Source: Pseudomonadota bacterium (GTDB lineage Bacteria > Pseudomonadota > Gammaproteobacteria > Pseudomonadales > Pseudohongiellaceae). From it: a stretch of DNA of 64,000 nucleotides. A program made the position numbers and the translations under genes. This document shows, piece by piece, positions 9,878 to 18,739 of the stretch. The notes beneath the pieces were generated by a model that ran no database searches, had not been told where the DNA came from, and worked only from the letters and a program-made list of their open reading frames with translations. Within the stretch, counting starts at the first letter, position 1, and each line of letters starts with the position of its first letter. Location: contig JAQCKF010000013.1 in assembly GCA_027592275.1 (NCBI GenBank), positions 1 to 64,000 on the forward strand, given 5' to 3'.

Positions 9878-12181
9878 TTACGACAATCCTTTGGTTCGTC
9901 TGCTTACCCAATCCACACAGAGTAGTAGAATTAATAGGGCTAACAACCAGGGCCGATCCCAAAGGTCTATCTGTACTTCGCGAGAATAGGCATTCGGAGT
10001 AAACTCGATCGTATTAGCCAATTCGCTAGCTGCCGCCAAATTAAAATAGCTGCCGCCACTAACCTCGGCAATGCGAGCCAGAAGACCGCTGTCGAGTTCG
10101 GCGTTTGTGTATTCACGCAATGACGGTGTAACCACGAAGGCCGCCGTTTTCTCTGCGCTGGAATCGTTAGTCTCTCCCGCGGCACTCGCCACATCTACGA
10201 GCAAGCTATAGACCCCTTCTTCTTCGGCTATAAAGTTCGCTCTATAGACACCGTCTTCTTCAATATCCCATTCCATAGGAGCATCGATTAATTCTTCGAG
10301 AGGGTTCGAAGTCTGCATCCACAGCGTCGCGTCGTTGTCCGCTTCATACTCTTTATTGAGCACGACCGCCCTTACGTTGACTTCATCACCAACGTTATAG
10401 AATTCACGATCGAACTCAATAGTAATTCGTTCTGGGGCCGAGACGGCTAGCCAACGCAATATCTGACGCCAGAGTGTTTCGTGGGACTCATCTGCCGCGG
10501 GCAGCATCATTTGCCAACGCCACGTACTTGCTGTGGTCAAGGACATGCTGCGACCCGAGCCATAGCGCTGCGATGCGAGAAGCGGAAGCGCCTGATTCTG
10601 GTATTGCAGCAAGGGATGCTCTAGTAATACTTCCGCGCCGGGCTTGATCCGACCGGTTACATAAGTACCCTGTAGCTCAGGTAACTGTCGCCACAGTGCT
10701 TGATTCTCTGAATCATCGGCGGAGAGACGAAGCAAGGGTGAGAACTCGCCGTTGCGAGTGAGTCGCGGATAAAAGAGTTCTCCAGTAGGATGATCTCCGC
10801 GGCGAATCCCGCCACGCAGATGAGCAGGCAAGAAGCTCTCTTCGACAAGGGTAATAGGGAGAATATCGGCTATTGGACTCCCAATGAATTCTTCATCTAC
10901 CATTCCACTCATCAGAAAACCGCCGCCTCGTTCGGCGACGAAATCTTCTAGCATTTGCAGTTGGTCAGCATCGAAGAAATCGAACTCTATGTCCCCCAGC
11001 ACGATCGCTTCATACTCAAATAACTCCTCGCGATCCTCAGGAAAACCACTACTAAGTTCTGTAGCCGATTCAATACCTTGACGATAGTATTTTTCTGGTC
11101 CCGTTTGCAGATAGGTTGCCAGGTGGAGTGAATTATCTCCGGACACCGCACGGCGTATAAACTTGTATTCGTTGCGTGGGTGGCCTTCTAAATAAAGTAT
11201 GTCCAACGCTTCTTTCTCAGTATTATCAACCAAAAAACTGTAACTGTTGTTCTTGTCGATGATCTCACCGGTCTGCAATTCGACATTTAGCTCATAGACA
11301 ATCAAATCTGGGCGCTCGGGCGTTATCTCTAACTCAAATCGGCGAGTCACTCCCTCCGGGCCTAGAATGACCACGTCGGAGACTACTTGAGTATCACCAT
11401 CCATTATGGAAAGCTCGACTTCTTGCCCTTCATAGCCCTGATGATTTACTGCAACTTGCACATTGAAGACAGAACCTTTCAAGACTGTCTTCGCAGCACT
11501 CACATCAACAATACCGATGTCCTGGGGAATGTCTTCCTGTCCTACTCCAATGGTGAACACTGGTATCTGTCTGGCACCAAAATCTTGAGCGGTAGCTAGA
11601 GGATCATCATCGCTATTGTCGGCGCCGTCACTGACTAAAATTATGCCTCCCAGAGGAAGACCGTTAAGCTGATCATCAACATAACTTAAGGCCTGATCGA
11701 TAGATGAAGCGGTGCCTTCTTCACTTAATTCCTCTATACCAGCTATTCGCTGCGTCTGGTTATCGAAACGAAAAGTGCGAATCTGGAAAGACTCAGAAAG
11801 TTCATCGAGTAGACCGTTTTCATAGAGTTGTTCTTCGACAGCGGCCTGCCGAGTTTGCCCATCAGGAAGGTCAGCGATGGACATACTCTGCGAATCATCG
11901 ATTAATACAGCGAGGTAAGTTTCTTGTGGCGAAACCTGCAACGAAGTCACTACCGGTCTTAACAAACAGAACAGAAGTAGCACCAACACACTAGAACGTA
12001 TGCCGATGAAGAAAGCCTTCCAAGGAGTGCTGAGCTGCCTTGTTGTTTTGCGATAGGAAAACCAGACTCCAATCGTAATAAACACAACCAACAAGGTAAA
12101 TAGCCACGGGCTAATGCCGTAAGCAAAAGTGAATGTGCCGTCGTCGAGAGCTGTCAAAAAGTTAGGTTGTGAGTATGCCAT
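9878..12181 (-). CDS. VWA / glutamine-amidotransferase-like membrane protein
   Basis: N-terminal TM helices, LAVLIDDSQSMS (MIDAS-like), AIVLGDIEFDFFDADQLQMLEDFVAERGGGFLMSG (GATase1-like), C-terminal TM; overlaps the extended form of the next ORF. Confidence 0.8.
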   Translation of the reverse strand: MAYSQPNFLTALDDGTFTFAYGISPWLFTLLVVFITIGVWFSYRKTTRQLSTPWKAFFIGIRSSVLVLLLFCLLRPVVTSLQVSPQETYLAVLIDDSQSMSIADLPDGQTRQAAVEEQLYENGLLDELSESFQIRTFRFDNQTQRIAGIEELSEEGTASSIDQALSYVDDQLNGLPLGGIILVSDGADNSDDDPLATAQDFGARQIPVFTIGVGQEDIPQDIGIVDVSAAKTVLKGSVFNVQVAVNHQGYEGQEVELSIMDGDTQVVSDVVILGPEGVTRRFELEITPERPDLIVYELNVELQTGEIIDKNNSYSFLVDNTEKEALDILYLEGHPRNEYKFIRRAVSGDNSLHLATYLQTGPEKYYRQGIESATELSSGFPEDREELFEYEAIVLGDIEFDFFDADQLQMLEDFVAERGGGFLMSGMVDEEFIGSPIADILPITLVEESFLPAHLRGGIRRGDHPTGELFYPRLTRNGEFSPLLRLSADDSENQALWRQLPELQGTYVTGRIKPGAEVLLEHPLLQYQNQALPLLASQRYGSGRSMSLTTASTWRWQMMLPAADESHETLWRQILRWLAVSAPERITIEFDREFYNVGDEVNVRAVVLNKEYEADNDATLWMQTSNPLEELIDAPMEWDIEEDGVYRANFIAEEEGVYSLLVDVASAAGETNDSSAEKTAAFVVTPSLREYTNAELDSGLLARIAEVSGGSYFNLAAASELANTIEFTPNAYSREVQIDLWDRPWLLALLILLLCVDWVSRRTKGLS

Positions 12182-12183
12182 TG

Positions 12184-15100
12184 CTACTGATCTGTATTCG
12201 CTGATCCCTGGTTCTCAGACAATACACGATAATATTCTTCCACAAGATCTCGGTATTCATCAGGGATATCTTCATCAACGGTGGCGTACAATTTGTTGTT
12301 GATGTTATCCAACTCTGCCTGCGCGCGCAGTGCTCCCTCGAGTTCTGTTATCGGTTGGAGTAGTTGTCTAAATAGTTCTGGTTGATTGAGAAAGTCTTCG
12401 ATATCTTGCTGCGTCAATTGCTGGCGAATCGATCTGGCATTGCCAATATTATTCGGCGTACCTTGAGCACCTGCACGTCCGAGTGTACCTGGTTGCTGTT
12501 CACTGCCCGAGCCACTTCCTTGGCCTTGTTGACCCTGTTGACCTTGTTGACCCTGTTGACCTTGCTGGCCTTGTTGACCCTGCTGCCCTCGCTGCTGGCC
12601 CAATTGACCTTGCTGACCTGACTGATTACCTCCAGCACGCGCTTGATCTTGCAATTGCTGCGTCAGTTGCTGCGCTAGTTGCTGCGTCTGCTCCAATTGC
12701 TCGCGCATCTCCCGTAACGATGGCACCTCGCCTCCTGATTCCTGCCCTGCCTCATTGAACGCTAATGCCTGTTGCTCGAGATCTTCCACCTGCTGACGCA
12801 ATTGCGCAGCATCGCTTGCCACCTGTTGTACTTGATCTGACGCAGAGTCTCCGCTAGAGGGATTCAATGCAGCAAGGCTCTGCGCGAATTCTTCAATCGA
12901 ACCCTCGAGTTCCTGTTCTATGTCTACCGATAGATTCACCATGCCATTGCGCAAGACGCGGTTGCTGGTCTGCATCTCTTCGCGAAGCGGTCCGAGTTCA
13001 CGGCTCGCTGCCTGCGCTTGGGACATCAAACGCTGATCTTCGTTGTCACCACGAGCAATGATCGCTCTAAGCATGACCTCAATTTCTTTTAGATCTTTTT
13101 GCTGTTGCTGCTGCGCCTCGATGAGGCCCTGCAGATCGGCATCATCGCGAACGGCTTGTCGCGTCTGCCCAAGCCCCTGCTCTCGGATAGTTTCCTGCAA
13201 GCTATCCTGCAGATCTCGTTGCTGTTGCAGCAGTTGCTGACCGCGCTGACCAAGATTCTGCGCAAGCTGATTCACAGAGCGCTCGGACTTTTGACTCATC
13301 TCACGTTGCTGCTCGCGTAGATTTTCCAACGCCTTCTGCGATCTGGCTGCTGCAATTGCTGCCGTCTCACTCTGAGAGGCTTCCTGCATTTGCTGTGCTG
13401 CTCGCTGTAAGGCCGTCTGCGGCTGCTGCTGTTGCCCGCCACTAGCGCTGCCGGATGAAGACGCGGCACTACTCGATTGTGCCTGTGATTGAGATTGAGA
13501 TTGAGATTGAGAGGAAGCTTGCTGGCTTTGCTGTTGTGATTGAGAGCCTTGTTGACCGCGATTCAACTGCTGAGCTAACTGCTCCACCTCACGGCTGAGC
13601 TGCTCTTGCTGACGCATTAGGCGCTCTAACTCGCGTCGCTTCTGCTCCTGTGTCATTTGTTCTTCGCGTCTGGCTAGATTACGCTGCGCACGAGTCAGAC
13701 CTTCTTGTCTGCGCGCTAATTCTTCCAGCTTGTTCGCTTCTTCGGTTTCCTGCTGCGAGCCGCCACCCCCGCCGGCACTATTTGGTGTCTCGTAGCGATT
13801 TTCAAGCTGCCCCATCTCCATCTCGAACAGCTCGCGAAGATCTTCACGCTCCTGTTGCGCACCACCACCGCCGCCACCACCACCGCCTTGCTCCATGGAG
13901 ATATTGGTGCGATTGATATTCGCCTCAGCCTTCAATACATATTGAAGTGCTAGCTGCTCGGGTTTCAGGGCACTGTTGATCTGCTCCTTACCAAGCTCGT
14001 CCGCCGCCTGGTTCATTTGATCTATGGCCAGTGAAAGGTTTTCTACAGCGGCATCGTAGCTCGCATCGGAGAAACTGACACGCTCGGCAAGACGGTCAAT
14101 AGATCGACGCGTCCGCTCAGTCGCCTCGAGTTGAGACTCTGAAATAATCTCAGCATCGGATGCGAATTCTTCCGGTGATACCTTCGCTTGTCTGTTCTTT
14201 AGCTTCCATGTCGCCGCGATGATGTCTTTCTGTATCTGCACCAGCGCGCTGCTATCGGCGCTTTCTCCACCGCCACCGCCACCACCGCCACCGCCACCAC
14301 CGCCGGACTGGCGGAATTCCTGATCGGTGGGAATAACCTGCAGAAAGTAAATATCGGATATAACTTCAGCCGGTCCCGCAAGACCGTTGTTGTCAGCGAG
14401 AGTGAGGAAATAGCTGACGAAGTCGCCGGGCTCTACATCAAGGTCTTCCAAATAGATAAGCTCGTCGCCAGACACTTCGCGCAGATTCTGTTCGGGTAGA
14501 AAATCAACTTGTACTTCGTCCGCGCCTACAACACTGTAATTCAAGGTGAATTTACTCAGGCCATAGTCATCGCTAGCGTCAATCTCGAGTACAACTTCCT
14601 CCAAAGGCATAACATCTTGATCTTGGCCCGGTCTCTTCAGTGCCAATTCGGGAGGCATGTCTTCGATAGAGCGAATGAAATAGTCGAGCGGATTCTTACT
14701 TTGCAAATCAGAAAAATCAGTCGCGGAAATACGGTACACACCATCTTGATTCACAGTAAATTTTGCGCGGCCAATATTGCCATTCATCACTAGACTAATG
14801 TCTTCATAGGCAGGCAGTGGATTGACTTCATCTTCATCCTGGCTATAACTCTCGTCGAACTGGACGATCGCCTCCCTAATATTCTTATTGAAGGTTACTA
14901 GCAGTTCGACTTCCGTTCCTTCGGGTACTACTAAATCGCCACTGTCTTCTTCCGTGATGTCCTCAATTTCCGTGTATTCGGGATAGTCCATGACTAAATC
15001 GATTCGCTCGATTTGCGGCAGATCGAACAGGTCTATCTGATATTGCGTTGAGCTCTGCTCGCCGCGCTCATCAAAGGTGACATAGTAAGTGGTGTCTTCT

Positions 15101-15912
15101 GCCAGAGAAGGAATGAAGTAGCTATAAGTTGCGCTGTCGCTGCCACTGCCATCGCGATTCATTGTGGCGTCGCGCCAATTCACATTATCATCTTGAAGGC
15201 GCAGGTTAATCGTGCCGGGTATAGCGTTTCTAACGCGAGCTATGATCGTCACGCTATCACCGCGTTGCATCTCCAGATCACCCGGCTCAACACTGATTTC
15301 AATATCTGGCAGCACCTCAACGACCACTACCGGCTCGCTGATCGCGAATGGCCATGCCAGTCGACTTGCCGCATTGAATAGGACGTCGGAGCTAAGGAAC
15401 ATTCCCATCACTACGAAGGCAACGCCGGCCGCCGATGCAAGAGAAAGGTAGGAAGTTCTAGAAGGTACAACTGTCTCAACCTGTTGCTGTTGAATCTGCA
15501 CGTGTTCTTGAGCATCCAACCAAAGCTGTTGAATGAACTGCTGAGAAACACCGCGCTTGCCGTTCGCTAAATCCTCTTCGGTAAACTCCAGCGAGGTTAG
15601 CAGGCGCTGCTCTAAATCCGGAATATGATCTTCTACATAATGTGCGAGCTTGCGGTCATCGGTTGTCTGTCTCCCCAAAACCTGAATCAAGCGCCCGACT
15701 AGCAAACCAATACTCAGCACTGACACTGCAAATAAGATAGTGGTGCCGGTCTTGTCGGGTTCTAACCAGAGGGTCGCCGCGCTGAGCGATAAAATTAAGA
15801 CGGAAAAGGCGATAACGAAATAGCTCACCTGCTTCAGAATGAACAGGTTATTGCGACGACGACGAAGGTTCTTCAGGGTTTCGCGAAGACTATTGAATGT
15901 GGGAGACGACAT
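12184..15912 (-). CDS. large DUF4175-like membrane protein with Gln/Gly-rich low-complexity region
   Basis: 1242 aa; two N-terminal TM helices, Ig-like middle, long coiled-coil Q-rich C-terminal half. Confidence 0.72.
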   Translation of the reverse strand: MSSPTFNSLRETLKNLRRRRNNLFILKQVSYFVIAFSVLILSLSAATLWLEPDKTGTTILFAVSVLSIGLLVGRLIQVLGRQTTDDRKLAHYVEDHIPDLEQRLLTSLEFTEEDLANGKRGVSQQFIQQLWLDAQEHVQIQQQQVETVVPSRTSYLSLASAAGVAFVVMGMFLSSDVLFNAASRLAWPFAISEPVVVVEVLPDIEISVEPGDLEMQRGDSVTIIARVRNAIPGTINLRLQDDNVNWRDATMNRDGSGSDSATYSYFIPSLAEDTTYYVTFDERGEQSSTQYQIDLFDLPQIERIDLVMDYPEYTEIEDITEEDSGDLVVPEGTEVELLVTFNKNIREAIVQFDESYSQDEDEVNPLPAYEDISLVMNGNIGRAKFTVNQDGVYRISATDFSDLQSKNPLDYFIRSIEDMPPELALKRPGQDQDVMPLEEVVLEIDASDDYGLSKFTLNYSVVGADEVQVDFLPEQNLREVSGDELIYLEDLDVEPGDFVSYFLTLADNNGLAGPAEVISDIYFLQVIPTDQEFRQSGGGGGGGGGGGGGESADSSALVQIQKDIIAATWKLKNRQAKVSPEEFASDAEIISESQLEATERTRRSIDRLAERVSFSDASYDAAVENLSLAIDQMNQAADELGKEQINSALKPEQLALQYVLKAEANINRTNISMEQGGGGGGGGGAQQEREDLRELFEMEMGQLENRYETPNSAGGGGGSQQETEEANKLEELARRQEGLTRAQRNLARREEQMTQEQKRRELERLMRQQEQLSREVEQLAQQLNRGQQGSQSQQQSQQASSQSQSQSQSQAQSSSAASSSGSASGGQQQQPQTALQRAAQQMQEASQSETAAIAAARSQKALENLREQQREMSQKSERSVNQLAQNLGQRGQQLLQQQRDLQDSLQETIREQGLGQTRQAVRDDADLQGLIEAQQQQQKDLKEIEVMLRAIIARGDNEDQRLMSQAQAASRELGPLREEMQTSNRVLRNGMVNLSVDIEQELEGSIEEFAQSLAALNPSSGDSASDQVQQVASDAAQLRQQVEDLEQQALAFNEAGQESGGEVPSLREMREQLEQTQQLAQQLTQQLQDQARAGGNQSGQQGQLGQQRGQQGQQGQQGQQGQQGQQGQQGQGSGSGSEQQPGTLGRAGAQGTPNNIGNARSIRQQLTQQDIEDFLNQPELFRQLLQPITELEGALRAQAELDNINNKLYATVDEDIPDEYRDLVEEYYRVLSENQGSANTDQ
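12522..12600 (-). repeat. in-frame tandem 9-bp repeat encoding collagen-like (Gly-Gln-Gln)n
   Basis: ccttgttgaccctgttgaccttgttgaccctgttgac...; protein GQLGQQRGQQGQQGQQGQQGQQGQQGQQGQG. Confidence 0.9.
13486..13512 (-). repeat. in-frame 6-bp tandem repeat encoding (Ser-Gln)n
   Basis: tgattgagattgagattgagattgagag; protein SQSQSQSQSQ. Confidence 0.85.
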
Positions 15913-16249
15913 AAAGGCTCTTCTGGCTACAGTGAATAGGAAAACTTATATAGAACGTGTTGCTCCTCGCTAGGCGACGTCCGAAAGCGACTCAGTCATT
16001 GAAATTTGGCGCGGAAAAAGGCTAGAAGCCACAGTATTACTGACCGCGAACACTGACAGATTGTTTCATTCGTACGGTTTAACTATCCCATTAACCCGCC
16101 CGGAATTGCAAGGGCTTATAGGTGGGATTACCGCCAAAGGAGCAGCAAAATCAGCTAGTCTGAGGATTGGCCGAATGCAGCCGGAAATTGCCCGATTTTG
16201 GGCCAGATATTGCCCGAGATGAGGGCGGATTAGAGTACGTAACGGGAGC

Positions 16250-16831
16250 TTAGCAGCCCATTTCCTGCGGACGGTAATAGGTTGAATCCTTAGGAAAAAC
16301 ACGAATATCTCGTTGATTGGCATCTTCAAGCAGTTCTTCTAGGTTGCGGTGCATCTCGATATCCCGCAGCGTCACCATCGTTGGCCTCGGTAAGACCCAT
16401 TTGTCATCCGCCGCATCGGCCAGGGCATCACGTGGCGTAATCCAGCGATGCTCCAGAATTTCATCATTGTCTACCATCACTGTAACCGGCTCTTTAAGCG
16501 GGCATAGGAAGAACCAGGTGCAGAAACGCCTAGGCAGCTTTGGAGGGGTAGTCCAGTGGGCAGTATGAACCAAGTCATCGATATCGATATCGATGCCTGC
16601 CTCCTCTTTCGTCTCCCGCACTGCAGCGCGTAGCGCGGCCTTATACTCCAATCCATCGTCGTCTAGCGCGAAGTCTGCCGCATCGACGCGGCCCCCTGGG
16701 AATACCCAGTGGCCTCCGTGAAAGACTAGCTTGGAATTTCGCCTAAGTAACAATATCTCAAGATCCGTCTTGTCAGCCGTCTCTCGAATAACTACCACGG
16801 TTGCCGCCGGTACCGGTTTGATATCTGTCAT
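16250..16831 (-). CDS. NUDIX hydrolase
   Basis: Start at MTDIKPVPAATVVVIR; AALRAAVRETKEEAGIDI Nudix box, GGHWVFPGGRVD. Confidence 0.92.
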   Translation of the reverse strand: MTDIKPVPAATVVVIRETADKTDLEILLLRRNSKLVFHGGHWVFPGGRVDAADFALDDDGLEYKAALRAAVRETKEEAGIDIDIDDLVHTAHWTTPPKLPRRFCTWFFLCPLKEPVTVMVDNDEILEHRWITPRDALADAADDKWVLPRPTMVTLRDIEMHRNLEELLEDANQRDIRVFPKDSTYYRPQEMGC

Positions 16832-17071
16832 TGTCCTTCTGCCCACCTTGTTTCTCTGAGAAAAAGGCTGTCCCAAACAGACTAACCGAGAGGGCTATTA
16901 TAGCAATGACGCCAGCGTATTACTTCCAGCTTTTTACAACATACGGCATCACACGCATTGCAGCAGACGCACCATCAGCATAGAATCCTGCCCACATTTG
17001 AAAGAGCCTGCTGATGGAACCTATGAGAAATGGGCAGGCATACTCGATTCAGCAATAGCAGGAGAAGCAGT

Positions 17072-17944
17072 ATGAAAATCAATTTCGAAGGTCAAGTCGC
17101 GATAGTCACAGGAGCTGGTGGCGGATTGGGCAAGCAGCACGCCTTAGAGCTAGGTCGACGCGGCGCGAAGGTAGTAGTCAATGATCTGGGCGGTTCGGTA
17201 GACGGCAGCGGAGGCTCAGCCTCAGCTGCAGAGCAGGTAGCACAGGAAATTCGCGATAACGGCGGCACAGCAATGTCGAACGATGCATCGGTTACCGATT
17301 TCGAAGCAGTTCAGGCGATGGTTGATGAAACCGTAGCAAAATGGGGCCGCATCGATATTTTGGTTAACAATGCCGGCATCCTAAGAGATAAGACCTTCTC
17401 AAAGCTAGAACTAGAGAACTGGCATGCTGTTATTGATGTTCATCTTACCGGTAGTCTCAATGCAACGAAGTGTGTTTGGCCCATCATGGTCGAGCAGAAG
17501 TACGGTCGCATCATTATGACTACGTCCACTTCAGGTCTGTTTGGAAATTTCGGTCAGGCCAACTACGGTGCTGCAAAGTTAGGTTTAGTTGGATTTATGA
17601 ATACGCTGCGTTTCGAAGGTGCCAAGTACAACGTCTTCACTAATGCAATAGCCCCCATCGCCGCGACGAGAATGACAGTCGAACTGCCAGGCTTTGAGGA
17701 CAGCGCCGAGAAATTAGCTCCTGAACTCGTTACACCAGCCGTGGTTTATCTCTGCTCGGAGAAGGCTCCCAATGGCCGCATCATTCAGGCTGCTGGCGGA
17801 CGCTACTACTCTGCTGACGTCAGAGAAAATGTTGGCGTTGACCTTGGTCTAGGCGCATCCGTTGAGGATATCGAAGCAAATATCGAGACCATTCTCGATA
17901 TGAGTAGTAATGCAGGCATTCTCGAAAGAACGCCACATCGCTAG
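17072..17944 (+). CDS. SDR family oxidoreductase (3-hydroxyacyl-CoA dehydrogenase / MFE-2-like)
   Basis: Start at MKINFEGQVAIVTGAGGGLGKQHALELGRRGAKVVVNDLGG with ggagaag SD upstream; NNAGILRD, YGAAKLG. Confidence 0.92.
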   Translation: MKINFEGQVAIVTGAGGGLGKQHALELGRRGAKVVVNDLGGSVDGSGGSASAAEQVAQEIRDNGGTAMSNDASVTDFEAVQAMVDETVAKWGRIDILVNNAGILRDKTFSKLELENWHAVIDVHLTGSLNATKCVWPIMVEQKYGRIIMTTSTSGLFGNFGQANYGAAKLGLVGFMNTLRFEGAKYNVFTNAIAPIAATRMTVELPGFEDSAEKLAPELVTPAVVYLCSEKAPNGRIIQAAGGRYYSADVRENVGVDLGLGASVEDIEANIETILDMSSNAGILERTPHR

Positions 17945-17955
17945 AGCTAATATCT

Positions 17956-17996
17956 ATTCAGGCAGATCAGGCGTCTCGCGCCTGATCTGCCTGAAT
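17956..17996. terminator. 18-bp perfect inverted repeat between convergent genes (possible bidirectional terminator)
   Basis: ATTCAGGCAGATCAGGCG-tctcg-CGCCTGATCTGCCTGAAT; no clear flanking T-tract. Confidence 0.6.
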
Positions 17997-18614
17997 CTTC
18001 TGAATAGATTCACGCTCATCCATCAGATCCAATAGCCCCTTAATATTTGGCAGCTCACTCAACGCATTCCAATTTAGTGCCTTCTTACACACTATGGTTG
18101 CTAGGCCTACGCTAAATCTGTAGTAAAAATCCGCGTAACTCAGCTCTTTTCCCGCCAAGTAGGGGTCAAAACTCGCCAAGTGTTGCAGCGAAGCAAATCC
18201 TTTTTCCAACTGCAGCTTAACCTGTCCTTTCAGCTCATCCATAGCCGGATTGCCGAAGAACACATCGCCATACAAGCGTCGCGCTGGCAATTCGATATAG
18301 AGTTCAAGATGCCTTATCAACTCCTTGACCTTTGCTTGGGCAAAGAGCTGCTCTGGATACAGTGAGGGGCCAATTTTCAGGCTATCGATATAGTCGATCA
18401 TGACGCCGGTTTCACTTAGGAAGCCGTCCTCGGTCTCCAAGCAGGGCACTTTACCCATCGGGCTCTTGAGCAAGAACTCCGACTCTTGATTTGGCAACAC
18501 ATGAACTTCCTCGAAATCCATTCCCTTTTCTATCATGATGGCCTTAACCATATTGTAATAGTTGCTATAGGTCATACCATGCAATTTAATTGTCATTGTT
18601 CCCCCCGAATTCAC
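17967..18614 (-). CDS. glutathione S-transferase family protein
   Basis: MTIKLHGMTYSNYYNMVKAIMIEKGMDFEEVHV...KSPMGKVPCLETEDGFLSETGVMIDYI. Confidence 0.9.
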   Translation of the reverse strand: MNSGGTMTIKLHGMTYSNYYNMVKAIMIEKGMDFEEVHVLPNQESEFLLKSPMGKVPCLETEDGFLSETGVMIDYIDSLKIGPSLYPEQLFAQAKVKELIRHLELYIELPARRLYGDVFFGNPAMDELKGQVKLQLEKGFASLQHLASFDPYLAGKELSYADFYYRFSVGLATIVCKKALNWNALSELPNIKGLLDLMDERESIQKIQADQARDA

Positions 18615-18739
18615 TATCCGTGACTGATTGGTAAATGGCTTCAGCGTCGCTGCTGACTTATTTGATCACGCACGCTAAGCTAATACCCTAAATTATGCCA
18701 GCATTATTCCGGTAATGATTTGCAATGAAAGAACCATCA

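Noticed and set aside
12382-12758. ORFs 12382..12621 (+), 12414..12638 (-) and 12483..12758 (+) over the GQQ repeat
   Set aside because: Shadow frames of the period-9 coding repeat (e.g. LLTLLTLLTLLALLTLL); the DUF4175-like minus-strand frame explains the DNA.
13650-13916. Plus-strand ORF opposite the poly-Gly/Gln region
   Set aside because: Antisense to a long well-supported CDS; composition (HHHRRHHHRL) is a by-product of the Gly codon run.
16066-16329. 87 aa minus-strand ORF overlapping the NUDIX 3' end
   Set aside because: No recognisable features, overlaps a clear NUDIX gene, no evidence of translation.
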